64,000 bases of DNA from JBOFZL01 sp051655155 (GTDB lineage Bacteria; Bacillota; Clostridia; Peptostreptococcales; Filifactoraceae): assembly GCA_051655155.1 (NCBI GenBank), contig JBOFZL010000051.1, positions 1 to 64,000 of the forward strand. The letters run 5' to 3'. Positions 33,815 to 43,302 of the stretch are shown here, in pieces. The first letter of the stretch is position 1; each line of letters opens with the position of its first letter. Below the pieces are notes generated by a model that was given only the letters and a program-made list of their open reading frames with translations, was not told the origin of the DNA and searched no databases. A program made the position numbers and the translations under genes.

Positions 33815-35416
33815 TTAAGATATTTTCCAAATTTTTACTGAACGTCTTCCCCAATTTAAGGCATTTTTGTGAGTATCTACTACCATGTCTATTTTTTTAC
33901 CTTTTATCGCCCCACCAGTATCTGTAGCAGTAACATAGTAAATTTTCCCAGAAGAGTCTTGTATTTTTAGTTTTGTACCAAGTTTTATAACTCTAGGGTC
34001 TACAGCTATGGTTTTATAAGGTATGGGAGCTGTTCCAGAGGCAGTTCTTGATGGAGTTCCATTATTACATATATGGTGATAGTTTTCTGTACAATAGGCT
34101 GTACTGGAAAATGTTCCTAATAATATTTCGCCTTTTGATGAAACATTGGTTGTTTTTTCAGGATTAGCCTTTACTTCAGGTGTTTGCTTTACCTGTGGTG
34201 GAATATAAGCTGGAAGTTCAACTGTATTTGTTATTGTACCGTGAGAATCCACTATAGAGTCTGTTCTTTTGGTTAAAGTAGTTATAATTCCACCTTCCAG
34301 AACTGATATGTTTGTTTTGTTGGCTTTTTCTCCTGCATATACAGATTCTGCCATACCAGATATTTCGACCTTTGAATTAGTTCCAATTAGATTCACAATA
34401 TTAACCTTAGAGTTTTTATCAATTGAAACTTTAACATCTTCAGATATTTCAATTCTATCTACTTTACCACTTGCTAAATTAAAATTTTCTCCGGAATTCC
34501 ATAGATTTACATTAGGAATATTACCTTGTATAGTTAATTCTCCGTTAGATTTCACAACTTTAAGAGCTGAAGCCTTAGTTTTTTCATTTAGGGTGATAAG
34601 AGAAGTATTATCTCTATTTTCAACTAAGATAGTGTCAAGAGAGCTATCTACTATATTTATAGTTTTACCACCTCTTATTATAGTTTGTCCTTTAACATTA
34701 ATATTTTCAAGGTTTATTGTTCCTGAGGAAGCACCTTCAGCAATAATTAGATTTTTATTTATAGTTACATTTTTAAGATTAACATTTGAATCGTTAATAA
34801 TAAGGCTACCATCTATTGCTTCAGAGTAAACTTTACCTTCTTTATATATGTCAGATATACTAAGGTTAGCCATTGTAAGAAATTCTTCTTTGGTGATAGC
34901 TTGGTTAGGATTAAACTCACTACCAAAAGGCAGATTGCCCATATCCTTCATAGCTCTTATATAAGGAATAGCAGAACTTATGATTTTTGAATTATCAGTG
35001 TAACCTGAATCCATTTGTCCAAAATCAACCTTCATACCGATGGCTTTAGCAAAGACAACAACAGCATCTTCTCTTGTCATTGGGTTTAATGGATTCATTT
35101 TGTTGTCTACAGCTACTAAAAGATTTGCTTTTTCGACTTTTAACATAGAGTCTAAGTGTTCACTGGATAAATCGCTATAATTACTGCTTGTCTTACATTG
35201 AAGTTTCATTAGATTGTTTATAAAATTAGCAAATTCTATTCTTTTAACAGGTTTATCATATTCTAATATCCAGTTTTCTTTAGAGATTATTGATCTTTCC
35301 TCCCACGCTATAGCCATTTTATTTAAGCTTGACATAGTTGGTTCAGCGTTAACAGTTCCTAGTGATGAGGTTGCAATTAACGTTGTTAACAACATAAAAC
35401 TTATTATTTTTTTCAT
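33815..35416 (-). CDS. Secreted SLH-domain protein with C-terminal 3D (double-psi beta-barrel) domain
   Basis: 533 residues. Residues 1-24 form a Sec signal peptide ending in VNA. Three S-layer-homology repeats (VKRIEFANFINNL, TREDAVVVFAKAIG, TKEEFLTMANLSIS) would bind the cell wall. Residues about 205-390 are short beta-strand repeats rich in N, I, T and V, suggesting a beta-helix. The C-terminal 100 residues are a 3D domain (TAYCTEN, AVDPRVIKLGTKLKI, ATDTGGAIKGKKIDM), found in RpfB/YuiC-type lytic transglycosylases. It is probably a wall-bound enzyme that cuts peptidoglycan. Its Asp residues are conserved. Confidence 0.87.
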   Translation of the reverse strand: MKKIISFMLLTTLIATSSLGTVNAEPTMSSLNKMAIAWEERSIISKENWILEYDKPVKRIEFANFINNLMKLQCKTSSNYSDLSSEHLDSMLKVEKANLLVAVDNKMNPLNPMTREDAVVVFAKAIGMKVDFGQMDSGYTDNSKIISSAIPYIRAMKDMGNLPFGSEFNPNQAITKEEFLTMANLSISDIYKEGKVYSEAIDGSLIINDSNVNLKNVTINKNLIIAEGASSGTINLENINVKGQTIIRGGKTINIVDSSLDTILVENRDNTSLITLNEKTKASALKVVKSNGELTIQGNIPNVNLWNSGENFNLASGKVDRIEISEDVKVSIDKNSKVNIVNLIGTNSKVEISGMAESVYAGEKANKTNISVLEGGIITTLTKRTDSIVDSHGTITNTVELPAYIPPQVKQTPEVKANPEKTTNVSSKGEILLGTFSSTAYCTENYHHICNNGTPSRTASGTAPIPYKTIAVDPRVIKLGTKLKIQDSSGKIYYVTATDTGGAIKGKKIDMVVDTHKNALNWGRRSVKIWKIS

Positions 35417-35560
35417 ATTTTATTCTCCTTAATTATGTTAATGTAAATTTTTTGTAATTATTTTGGCACGAGATAGATTATATCAGTTTTTTATTAATAT
35501 GTCAAAAAAGTTACAAAAACTCATTTGAATCAATGGAAATGATAGGCTTTAGACTTTCTA

Positions 35561-35589
35561 TTGTGGATAATACTTTTATGTGTTAGAAT
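35561..35589 (+). promoter_or_regulatory. glmS promoter
   Basis: TTGTGG (35561-35566), 17 bases, then TAGAAT (35584-35589) preceded by TGT. Transcription should start near 35596, just upstream of the ribozyme. Confidence 0.6.
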
Positions 35590-35609
35590 ATATGGAGCAA
35601 AAGGGATAA

Positions 35610-35757
35610 AAGAAAGCGCCTGAGCCATTTTATGGTTGACGAGGGTAAGAGTTATCGAAATTTTCGGCGGATGCTCTTAGGGTTCCACAATCCAAGAAAT
35701 ATACAAAGTTAGAGAGTAATCTTTGATACAAAGGTATTTCCTGTGGCTCTTTTGCAT
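35610..35757 (+). ncRNA. glmS ribozyme (glucosamine-6-phosphate riboswitch)
   Basis: Conserved core elements occur in order: AGCGCC (35615-35620), GTTGACGAGG (35655-35664), GTTATCGAA, TTCGGCGGATGCTC, and GGGTTCC. Self-cleavage is expected between A35615 and G35616 when glucosamine-6-phosphate binds, which leads to mRNA decay and lower GlmS. The downstream part (35690-35757) would form P3 and P4. It precedes glmS by about 30 bases, as in other Firmicutes. The remaining 35417-35560 holds only AT-rich promoter sequence. Confidence 0.92.
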
Positions 35758-35785
35758 AATTTTAAATGTTGAAGGAGAGAATTTT

Positions 35786-37612
35786 ATGTGTGGAATAGTA
35801 GGATATACTGGGAGTGACAGAGCCTCTCAAATAATCTTAAGTGGATTAGAAAAATTAGAGTATAGGGGATATGATTCATCAGGAATAAGTTTATGTGTCA
35901 ATAATATGATTGAAACAGTAAAGTTTACAGGTAGACTTAGGAATCTTACGGAACATCTGGAAGTCAGACCTGTAAGAGCAAATGTTGGTATTGGACATAC
36001 TAGATGGGCTACTCATGGAGAACCATCTGAAAGGAACTCCCATCCTCATATGAATGCTGATGGGACAATATCTGTTGTTCATAACGGAATAATTGAGAAT
36101 TATCAAGAATTAAAAGAAGATTTGATTAATAAGGGTTACTTTTTTGTTTCAGAAACTGATACGGAGGTTGTAGTTCATCTCATAGATTATTGTTACAGAG
36201 GGGATATTTTAAAGGCTGTATTTGAGGCTGTTAATAAGCTTAAAGGAGCATTTGCTCTAGGTATAATATCTTCGAATGAGCCAGAAAAGCTTATTGGAGT
36301 TAGAAAAGAGTCACCATTAATATTAGGCATAGGTAAGGGGGAAAATTATATTGCCTCTGATATTCCAGCTATATTGGAATATACTAGGGATGTGATTTTT
36401 TTAGAAAACGGTGAAATTGCAGAATTGACTAAAGATGGAGTTAATTTGTTTGACTTTGAAGGAAATACTGTAAACCGAGAGTGTTTTCATGTGGATTGGG
36501 ATATTGAGGCTGCATCTAAAGGTGGATATGAACACTTTATGCTTAAGGAAATATTTGAACAACCTATTGCCATCAAAGATACAATACAAAGAAGACTTGA
36601 TGATGAAGGTTATATAAAGTTAGATGATATAAAGTTAGATAAGAAGGCTTTGGAAAATATAACTAAGATATATATTGTGGCTTGTGGAACTGCTTATCAT
36701 GCAGGAAAAGTTGGAAAATTTGCTATAGAGAAGCTAGCGAAGATTCCTGTAGAAACAGATATAGCTTCTGAGTTTAGATATTCAGATCCTTTTGTTGATG
36801 AAAATACTTTGCTTATTTTAGTTAGTCAATCGGGAGAAACAGCAGATACTCTAGCAGCCTTAAGAGAGGCGAAGAGAAAAGGTGCTCGTATAATGTCCAT
36901 CACAAATGTAGTAGGATCATCAATTGCAAGAGAGTCAAATGATGTACTATATACTTGGGCAGGACCAGAGGTAGCAGTTGCCTCTACCAAGGCATATACT
37001 ACTCAATTAGTAGCTTTCTATATGATTGCATTAGATATGGCATTAAAGAAAGAAACTATAAGCGTTGAAGAGTATCATAACTATATTAATGAAATTATGA
37101 AACTTCCTGAAAAAGTATCGGAAATCATAGAAAATCTTGATGCAGAGAAGTATGTAGCTGAAAGTATATGTGATATAAATGCACTTTTCTATTTAGGAAG
37201 GGGCGTAGATTATCAAACTGCATTAGAAGGCGCTTTAAAGCTAAAGGAGATTTCATATATATATACAGAAGCTTTTGCGGCAGGGGAGTTAAAACATGGA
37301 ACTATAGCGTTGATTGAGGAGGGAACTCCTGTAATTGCAGTAGCAACACAAGAAAATCTTATAGAGAAAATGGTATCAAATATAAGAGAGGTTAAGGCTA
37401 GAGGTGCAAAGGTATACTCTATAACTACTAAGACTCATAAAGATATTCAAGAGGTTTCGGATTATACTATATTTATTCCGGAAACTATTGATATATTACA
37501 ACCTATTTTAAGTGTAGTGCCTTGTCAGGCTATTGCCTACTATACATCTGTATATAAGGGGAATGATGTGGATAAACCAAGAAATCTTGCAAAATCTGTT
37601 ACTGTTGAATAA
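35786..37612 (+). CDS. glmS: Glutamine-fructose-6-phosphate aminotransferase
   Basis: A 608-residue enzyme making glucosamine-6-phosphate for cell-wall synthesis. ATG 35786 gives MCGIVGY, where Cys2 becomes the N-terminal nucleophile of the glutaminase domain; a longer in-frame start (35723) would bury it and is rejected. Other motifs are GHTRWATHG, two SIS domains (VSQSGETADTLAALREAK; GRGVDYQTALEGALKLKE) and the C-terminal LAKSVTVE. Regulated by the upstream glmS ribozyme. Confidence 0.97.
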   Translation: MCGIVGYTGSDRASQIILSGLEKLEYRGYDSSGISLCVNNMIETVKFTGRLRNLTEHLEVRPVRANVGIGHTRWATHGEPSERNSHPHMNADGTISVVHNGIIENYQELKEDLINKGYFFVSETDTEVVVHLIDYCYRGDILKAVFEAVNKLKGAFALGIISSNEPEKLIGVRKESPLILGIGKGENYIASDIPAILEYTRDVIFLENGEIAELTKDGVNLFDFEGNTVNRECFHVDWDIEAASKGGYEHFMLKEIFEQPIAIKDTIQRRLDDEGYIKLDDIKLDKKALENITKIYIVACGTAYHAGKVGKFAIEKLAKIPVETDIASEFRYSDPFVDENTLLILVSQSGETADTLAALREAKRKGARIMSITNVVGSSIARESNDVLYTWAGPEVAVASTKAYTTQLVAFYMIALDMALKKETISVEEYHNYINEIMKLPEKVSEIIENLDAEKYVAESICDINALFYLGRGVDYQTALEGALKLKEISYIYTEAFAAGELKHGTIALIEEGTPVIAVATQENLIEKMVSNIREVKARGAKVYSITTKTHKDIQEVSDYTIFIPETIDILQPILSVVPCQAIAYYTSVYKGNDVDKPRNLAKSVTVE

Positions 37613-37628
37613 ATCATTAAATATAATG

Positions 37629-37668
37629 AAAAAAGCTACAGCTTTAAGGAAAAAGCTGTAGCTTTTTT
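37629..37668 (+). terminator. Terminator after glmS
   Basis: A perfect 17-bp stem (37629-37645 and 37652-37668), loop AAGGAA, ending in T6. Confidence 0.9.
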
Positions 37669-37719
37669 ATCATTTTAATAATATTTACTTATATAAATTA
37701 ATATATAATTTATTAACTT

Positions 37720-39042
37720 CTAGTATTTAATGGCATTTTCACTAGTTACCAAGGCTTGAATAAGTTTTTCTAGCTTAGGTTTTTCTGGTGAAATAATTAA
37801 AGCTTCAAGATATTTTGTTGAGGCTTCTATAAGTTTAGATTCTTTTTCTGTATATAAAGTAGCTAGTATTTGACCTTTTGAAACTTTATCCCCTGTTTTA
37901 GAATGTAAAATTATACCAGCAGAAAAATCTATGACACTTTCTTTAGTTTCTCGACCTGCACCTAATATAGCTCCTGTAATACCTATAGATTCTGTATTCA
38001 TAGATTGTATATATCCGTCTTTATCACTTACAACATCCAAACTAAACTTTGCTTTTGGGAAAAGTTTAGGATTATAGATATACTCTTTGTTACCACCTTG
38101 AGCCTCTATCATAAGTGCAAATTTTTCTAGTGCAGAGCCGTTGGATATGGAGTTTATAACCATTTCCTTACACTTATGGTTATCTCCTTTATTTGAAAGG
38201 ACGAGCATATAGGTTGCCAGTTCTATGCATATATTTCTTAAGTCTTCAGGACCTTGACCTTTTAGAATCTGGATAGCTTCTATAACTTCAAGGGTGTTAC
38301 CTATATTGTATCCCAAAGGAATATCCATATTGGTAACAAGTGCCATAATATTTTTTTGGGCATGGCTCCCTATAGCTACCATTTTCTCAGCAAGTTCAAT
38401 TGAATCGTCAAGGGTTTTCATAAAAGCGCCACTACCAGTTTTTACATCGAGAAGTATGGCATCGGAACCTGAAGCAAGTTTTTTACTCATAATGGAAGCT
38501 GCTATTAAAGGAATGCTGTCTACAGTGGAAGTTACGTCTCTTAGCGCATAGAGTTTTTTATCAGCAGGAGCAAGGTTACCAGTTTGCCCTATTACACAAA
38601 GTCCGATTTCGTTGACAATTCTAAAGAACTCTTCTTCTTTTAAGTTTATATTTGTGTTAGGCACTGATTCTAACTTATCTACCGTTCCGCCTGTATGGCC
38701 TAAACCTCTTCCAGAGAGTTTAGCAACTTTTCCGCCACAAGCTGCAACTATAGGAGCTATTATAAGTGTAGTCTTATCGCCAACGCCACCTGTACTGTGT
38801 TTATCAACTTTTATTCCGTTTATTGAGGATAGGTCAATAATATCACCACTATTAGCTACAGCCATTGTTAGATTACTGGTTTCTTCATCGTTCATTCCCT
38901 GGAAATATATAGCCATAAGTAGTGCAGATGCCTGATAGTCAGGAATATCACCTGATACATACCCTTTTATAAAAAAATCTATTTCGTCTTTTGATAATAT
39001 TTTGCCATCACGTTTACTTTTTATAATATCCACAATTCTCAT
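37720..39042 (-). CDS. pdp: Pyrimidine-nucleoside phosphorylase
   Basis: A 440-residue enzyme splitting uridine and thymidine to the base and (deoxy)ribose-1-phosphate. The family signature KHSTGGVGDKTTL (about 80-92), SGRGLGHTGGT and GSGAFMKT are present, as is a C-terminal DeoA-type domain. The start uses GAAAGGAC upstream of the ATG. It is a single gene convergent with glmS. The upstream 292-bp region holds two TTAACCGG elements that may regulate it. Confidence 0.95.
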   Translation of the reverse strand: MRIVDIIKSKRDGKILSKDEIDFFIKGYVSGDIPDYQASALLMAIYFQGMNDEETSNLTMAVANSGDIIDLSSINGIKVDKHSTGGVGDKTTLIIAPIVAACGGKVAKLSGRGLGHTGGTVDKLESVPNTNINLKEEEFFRIVNEIGLCVIGQTGNLAPADKKLYALRDVTSTVDSIPLIAASIMSKKLASGSDAILLDVKTGSGAFMKTLDDSIELAEKMVAIGSHAQKNIMALVTNMDIPLGYNIGNTLEVIEAIQILKGQGPEDLRNICIELATYMLVLSNKGDNHKCKEMVINSISNGSALEKFALMIEAQGGNKEYIYNPKLFPKAKFSLDVVSDKDGYIQSMNTESIGITGAILGAGRETKESVIDFSAGIILHSKTGDKVSKGQILATLYTEKESKLIEASTKYLEALIISPEKPKLEKLIQALVTSENAIKY

Positions 39043-39085
39043 TTAAATTTGTCCTTTCTCAACTTTTTCCAAAATAATGTATTTA

Positions 39086-39160
39086 TTAACCGGTAAATAA
39101 ATCTAATAATTTTAGAAAATTAAATATGTTTATTGTTTTAGTATATCAATTTAACCGGCA
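39086..39160. promoter_or_regulatory. Two TTAACCGG elements upstream of pdp and prfC
   Basis: TTAACCGGTAA (39086-39096, near palindromic) and TTAACCGGCA (39151-39160) lie 65 bp apart in the divergent region. Such GC-containing repeats stand out in AT-rich DNA and could bind a nucleoside-responsive repressor. The rest of 39043-39334 has no other feature I recognise. Confidence 0.3.
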
Positions 39161-39334
39161 TATTACAACGAAAATATAATTTGACTATAACCTACAAAAT
39201 TGTTAAGGCTGCATTTTAAGATTAACAATTTACCTATAAACTTTACTATGTGCCTTTCTAATATTTTGTGCTACAATATATAGGATTGAAATTAAATAAT
39301 TTTAAAAATAATACAAATAAATTAAGGGGTTAAA

Positions 39335-40930
39335 ATGAACAGACAAGAATTAATTCAAGAGATTGATAGAAGAAGGATATTTGCTATTATATCCCATCCT
39401 GATGCCGGAAAAACAACACTTACAGAGAAGTTGTTGCTTCATGGTGGAGTAATTAGAGAGGCAGGGACAGTATCCGCTCAAAAAAATACAAAATATGCTA
39501 AGTCTGACTGGATGGAATTAGAGAAGAAAAGAGGAATTTCCATTACATCTTCTGTAATGCAGTTTGAATATGATAAAAAGAAAATATCAATTATGGATAC
39601 ACCAGGACACAATGACTTTGGGGAGGATACCTATAGGGTGCTAACTTCAGTTGATAATGCAGTTATGGTAATTGATGGAGCAAAAGGTATAGAGCGTCAG
39701 ACAAAGAAACTTTTTCAAGTATGCAAGATGAGAGGCATACCTATCTTTACTTTTATTAATAAAATGGATAGGCAGACGAAGGAGCCTTTAGAATTATTAC
39801 AAGAGTTAGAGGACGTTCTAGGGATACATTCAGTGCCTATTACATGGCCTATTGGAAGCGGAATGAGTTTTCAGGGAATATATGATCGTTTAGAAAATAA
39901 AATTATAGTTTATAGAAAAAATCAGGTTATTGACTTAGGGGAGGAAGGTTTAAACAACCCTATTTTAGATGAACTGTTTGAAAAGGATAATATTCTAGCT
40001 TTAAGGGATGAAATGGAGCTGATAGAAGGCGCAGGAAATGAATTTGAACTTAAAAAAATTCATGATGGCCAGTTAACGCCAGTATTTTTTGGAACAGCTT
40101 TGGTTGATTTTGGAGTGACCACATTTTTAAATCACTTCTTAGATATGAGCATAGGACCTGGAGAAAGAAAAACCATAAACGGAAGTGTAAGTCCGTATGA
40201 CTCTGGATTTTCAGGCTTCATATTTAAAATTCAGGCCAATATGAATTCAGCTCATAGAGATAGGATAGCATTTTTGAGAATCTGTTCAGGGATATTTGAG
40301 AGGGGAATGAATGTTACTGTGGCAAGAACAGGGAACCAATCAAAAATCAGTCAATCAACTCAATTAATGGCTAATGATAGAGAAATTATTGATGTGGCAT
40401 ATGCTGGAGATGTAATAGGGATATATGATTCAGGAAATTATAGAGTGGGAGATACCTTAGTAGGGGGTAAGGAAAAAATTGTTTTTCAGCCATTACCAAC
40501 ATTTCCGCCGGAGTTGTTTATGAGGGTAAGCCCAAAGAACGTAATGAAGGCAAAACACTTTCAAAAAGGTGTGGAGCAATTGGCACAAGAAGGTGCAATT
40601 CAGGTATATCGTTCAACTTATAATGATATAATTTTAGGGGCTGTAGGAGCGTTGCAGTTTGAAGTTTTTGAATATAGGCTAAAGAATGAGTATAATTCAG
40701 AGATTTATATGGAAAACTTAGATTATACAATGGCAAAGTGGTTGATAACAGAAGAAGAATTGGATATTAAAAAGTTGCAAAATTCAAGATCTATGTTTGT
40801 TAAGGATCATTATGATAGACCATTATTGTTATTTGCAAATCAATTTACCTGTGATCGTTTTCAAGATGACCACAAGGACATTAGATTAATAGATGCTTTG
40901 GAAATAAACAGCTTATCAGAAGTTGAATAA
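39335..40930 (+). CDS. prfC: Peptide chain release factor 3
   Basis: A 531-residue translational GTPase that recycles RF1/RF2. G1 AIISHPDAGKTTLTEKLL, G3 DTPGHNDFGEDTYR, G4 NKMDRQTK and the RF3-specific WMELEKKRGISITSSVMQF are clear. Length matches the family. It is followed by topB 29 bases later. RF3 is not universal in clostridia, but this copy looks intact. Confidence 0.95.
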   Translation: MNRQELIQEIDRRRIFAIISHPDAGKTTLTEKLLLHGGVIREAGTVSAQKNTKYAKSDWMELEKKRGISITSSVMQFEYDKKKISIMDTPGHNDFGEDTYRVLTSVDNAVMVIDGAKGIERQTKKLFQVCKMRGIPIFTFINKMDRQTKEPLELLQELEDVLGIHSVPITWPIGSGMSFQGIYDRLENKIIVYRKNQVIDLGEEGLNNPILDELFEKDNILALRDEMELIEGAGNEFELKKIHDGQLTPVFFGTALVDFGVTTFLNHFLDMSIGPGERKTINGSVSPYDSGFSGFIFKIQANMNSAHRDRIAFLRICSGIFERGMNVTVARTGNQSKISQSTQLMANDREIIDVAYAGDVIGIYDSGNYRVGDTLVGGKEKIVFQPLPTFPPELFMRVSPKNVMKAKHFQKGVEQLAQEGAIQVYRSTYNDIILGAVGALQFEVFEYRLKNEYNSEIYMENLDYTMAKWLITEEELDIKKLQNSRSMFVKDHYDRPLLLFANQFTCDRFQDDHKDIRLIDALEINSLSEVE

Positions 40931-40959
40931 TCAATATATTTATGAAAGGAACGAACCAT

Positions 40960-43137
40960 ATGAAAACTCTTGTGATTGCTGAAAAACCAAGTTTAGCCAA
41001 AGAAATTGCTAAAACTTTAGGTATAAAAACAACAAACAAAGGATATTTTGAAGATGATAACTATATAATAACCTTTGTATTTGGGCATCTTATGGTTCTT
41101 AAGGATATAGATGATTATAAAAATAGGGGTAAAACATCATGGAAGTTAAATGAGCTGCCTTTTGTTCCATCTAAATTTGAGTTTAAAATTAGAGATGATA
41201 AAGGTGTAAAAAATCAGTATGAAATAATAAAAAAACTGATACTTAGAAATGATGTAACCTTGCTTATAAATGCAGGGGATGCTGATAGAGAAGGGGAAGT
41301 TATCGTTAACAATGTAATATATTCGGTTCTAAGGGGAAACGGGTTAGAGAAAAATGTAAAAAGATTATGGCTTCACACTCAAAATGAAGATGGAATTACT
41401 AAGGCTTTTGAAAGTATGAAAGACATATTAGAAACTAGAAATCTCTATTCAGAGGGCTTGGCTAGAACCTATATAGATTGGCTTTATGGAATTAACCTAA
41501 CAAGATATATAACTTTAAAAAGTGGAGATTTGCTGCCTGTGGGAAGGGTTCTTATTCCAATAGTTAAAAAAGTTTACGATAGATATGAAGAGATTAAAAA
41601 TTTTGTTCCAGAAAAATATTACGAGGTAGACGCAGTAATAAAAAAAGATGGGGCTGAACTAAAGAGTAGTTTAAAGGATGCGAAATTTAGTTTAGAGGAT
41701 AAGGAAAAAGCTGAAAAGCTTTTAGAAAGTTTACAAGATCGGCAGTTTCCTGTAACTAAGATAACTAAAAAACTTGTTGAAAAATCACCAAAAAAACTAT
41801 TTTCACTGACTAGTTTACAAAACCATATGGCAAAGAGGTACAAGATAGGTCTTGATGAAACGTTGAAAATTGCTCAAGGTTTGTATGAAAAAGGGCTGAT
41901 TACTTATCCAAGAACGAATACAGAGTACCTTACTAATGAAGAGAAGAATGATGTAAAAAAGCTAATAGAAAAGTATAAAACTTTAGGATACAACTTAGAA
42001 TTTAAGGATAAGAAAACCATCTTTGATAATAGTAAGGTGGAGAGCCATAGTGCGCTTATGATAACTTCTGTCATACCTAATATAGAAAGGTTACAACCTA
42101 GGGAAAGGCTTCTTTATGAAACTATATTGTTCAGATTTGTTTCAAATTTTTTAGCGGAAAAAACTACTGTGGAAGAAACTAAGATAAGTATAAAAGTTGA
42201 TGGAAGAGTTATAGAGCTAAGGGGTAACGTAATTGTAAATGAAGGTTTCTATAAATATGAAAAGCCCGACCAAAACGAAAAGATACTACCTCACTTTGAA
42301 AAGGGTGAATTAGTAGATGTAGAATTTAGTTTATCAGAGAAGGAAACTTCTAAACCTAAAAATCTTACATTAGATGAGTTGAATACTTATTTACAGAATC
42401 CTTTTAAGAAAGAGATTCAAGAGGCAAAGATAAAAGAAAAATCAGAAAAAAATTCAGAATATAAAGATGTAAAGTCTTCTGAGGATGCTGATGAAGAAGA
42501 TGGTGATGATGATGATAACCTTCACTATAAACAGTTGTTAGAAGGTTTAGAGATAGGAACGGTAGCTACAAGAGACTCAATAATAAAAAATGCAGAACGA
42601 TACAATTATATTACAATAAAAAAAACAGTCTTAGATATAACTGACAAGGGAATATACTTAATAGAAACGTTAGGGAAACTTTCGATAGATCTTTCTAAAG
42701 AAAAAACGGTGGAATCATCTAAGATACTAAAGGCAATATATAGAAATGAAATGAGAGTATCTGATGCTGTACTAAAAATCCAAGGAGATTTAAGAACTAT
42801 AATAGGTGCTAATATTCAGATAGAAAAGATAAAAAGTTCCAAGCTGAAATTTTCCACAAAAGCTGATAAAGTTGCAATAGGAATATGCCCACGATGTGGA
42901 AAGAGAGTATTTGAAAATTCAGTTTCTTTTTATTGTGAAGGTTTCAGAGAGGAAGTACCTTGTAAATTTTCATTATGGAAAGATAATAAAACATTAAAGG
43001 ATGAAGGTTTGGTTCTTGATGAGGATATAGTTATAAGATTATTAAAAGACAAAGATCATATTGTAGAATTAGAAAAAATGACGGTGGAATTGTTAGATAA
43101 AAGTAATTATATAGACTATAAAATTACCAGATATTAA
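40960..43137 (+). CDS. topB: DNA topoisomerase III
   Basis: A type IA topoisomerase of 725 residues. Toprim motif MKTLVIAEKPSLAKEIAKTL at the start, DADREGE (about 106-112), and active-site Tyr in GLITYPRTNTEYL (about 320). An acidic insert (EDADEEDGDDDD) near 520 separates the core from the C-terminal region, which ends with a zinc-finger-like CPRCGKRVF. ATG 40960 is 9 bases after AAAGGA, better than ATG 40942, which overlaps this SD. It relaxes negative supercoils and separates DNA. Confidence 0.93.
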   Translation: MKTLVIAEKPSLAKEIAKTLGIKTTNKGYFEDDNYIITFVFGHLMVLKDIDDYKNRGKTSWKLNELPFVPSKFEFKIRDDKGVKNQYEIIKKLILRNDVTLLINAGDADREGEVIVNNVIYSVLRGNGLEKNVKRLWLHTQNEDGITKAFESMKDILETRNLYSEGLARTYIDWLYGINLTRYITLKSGDLLPVGRVLIPIVKKVYDRYEEIKNFVPEKYYEVDAVIKKDGAELKSSLKDAKFSLEDKEKAEKLLESLQDRQFPVTKITKKLVEKSPKKLFSLTSLQNHMAKRYKIGLDETLKIAQGLYEKGLITYPRTNTEYLTNEEKNDVKKLIEKYKTLGYNLEFKDKKTIFDNSKVESHSALMITSVIPNIERLQPRERLLYETILFRFVSNFLAEKTTVEETKISIKVDGRVIELRGNVIVNEGFYKYEKPDQNEKILPHFEKGELVDVEFSLSEKETSKPKNLTLDELNTYLQNPFKKEIQEAKIKEKSEKNSEYKDVKSSEDADEEDGDDDDNLHYKQLLEGLEIGTVATRDSIIKNAERYNYITIKKTVLDITDKGIYLIETLGKLSIDLSKEKTVESSKILKAIYRNEMRVSDAVLKIQGDLRTIIGANIQIEKIKSSKLKFSTKADKVAIGICPRCGKRVFENSVSFYCEGFREEVPCKFSLWKDNKTLKDEGLVLDEDIVIRLLKDKDHIVELEKMTVELLDKSNYIDYKITRY

Positions 43138-43198
43138 TGGTTAGAAAGTATACAGGGAAAATCTTAAATTTTAATTAGAATATCAATGGTTTTATTGG

Positions 43199-43227
43199 TT
43201 GACAAAATAAGAAATAAATAATACAAT
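43199..43227 (+). promoter_or_regulatory. potABCD promoter
   Basis: Perfect TTGACA (43199-43204), 17 bases, TACAAT (43222-43227). Start near 43234 leaves a leader of about 70 bases. Confidence 0.8.
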
Positions 43228-43302
43228 ATTTAATTGAACGGAAAATAAATTTAATAAAAAAATTTGGACTTCCGACATAACTCTGATAAAGGAGGTTTTG
43301 TG

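Noticed and set aside
35723..35785. Extended N-terminus of GlmS
   Set aside because: It would prevent Cys from becoming the N-terminal nucleophile and overlaps the ribozyme.
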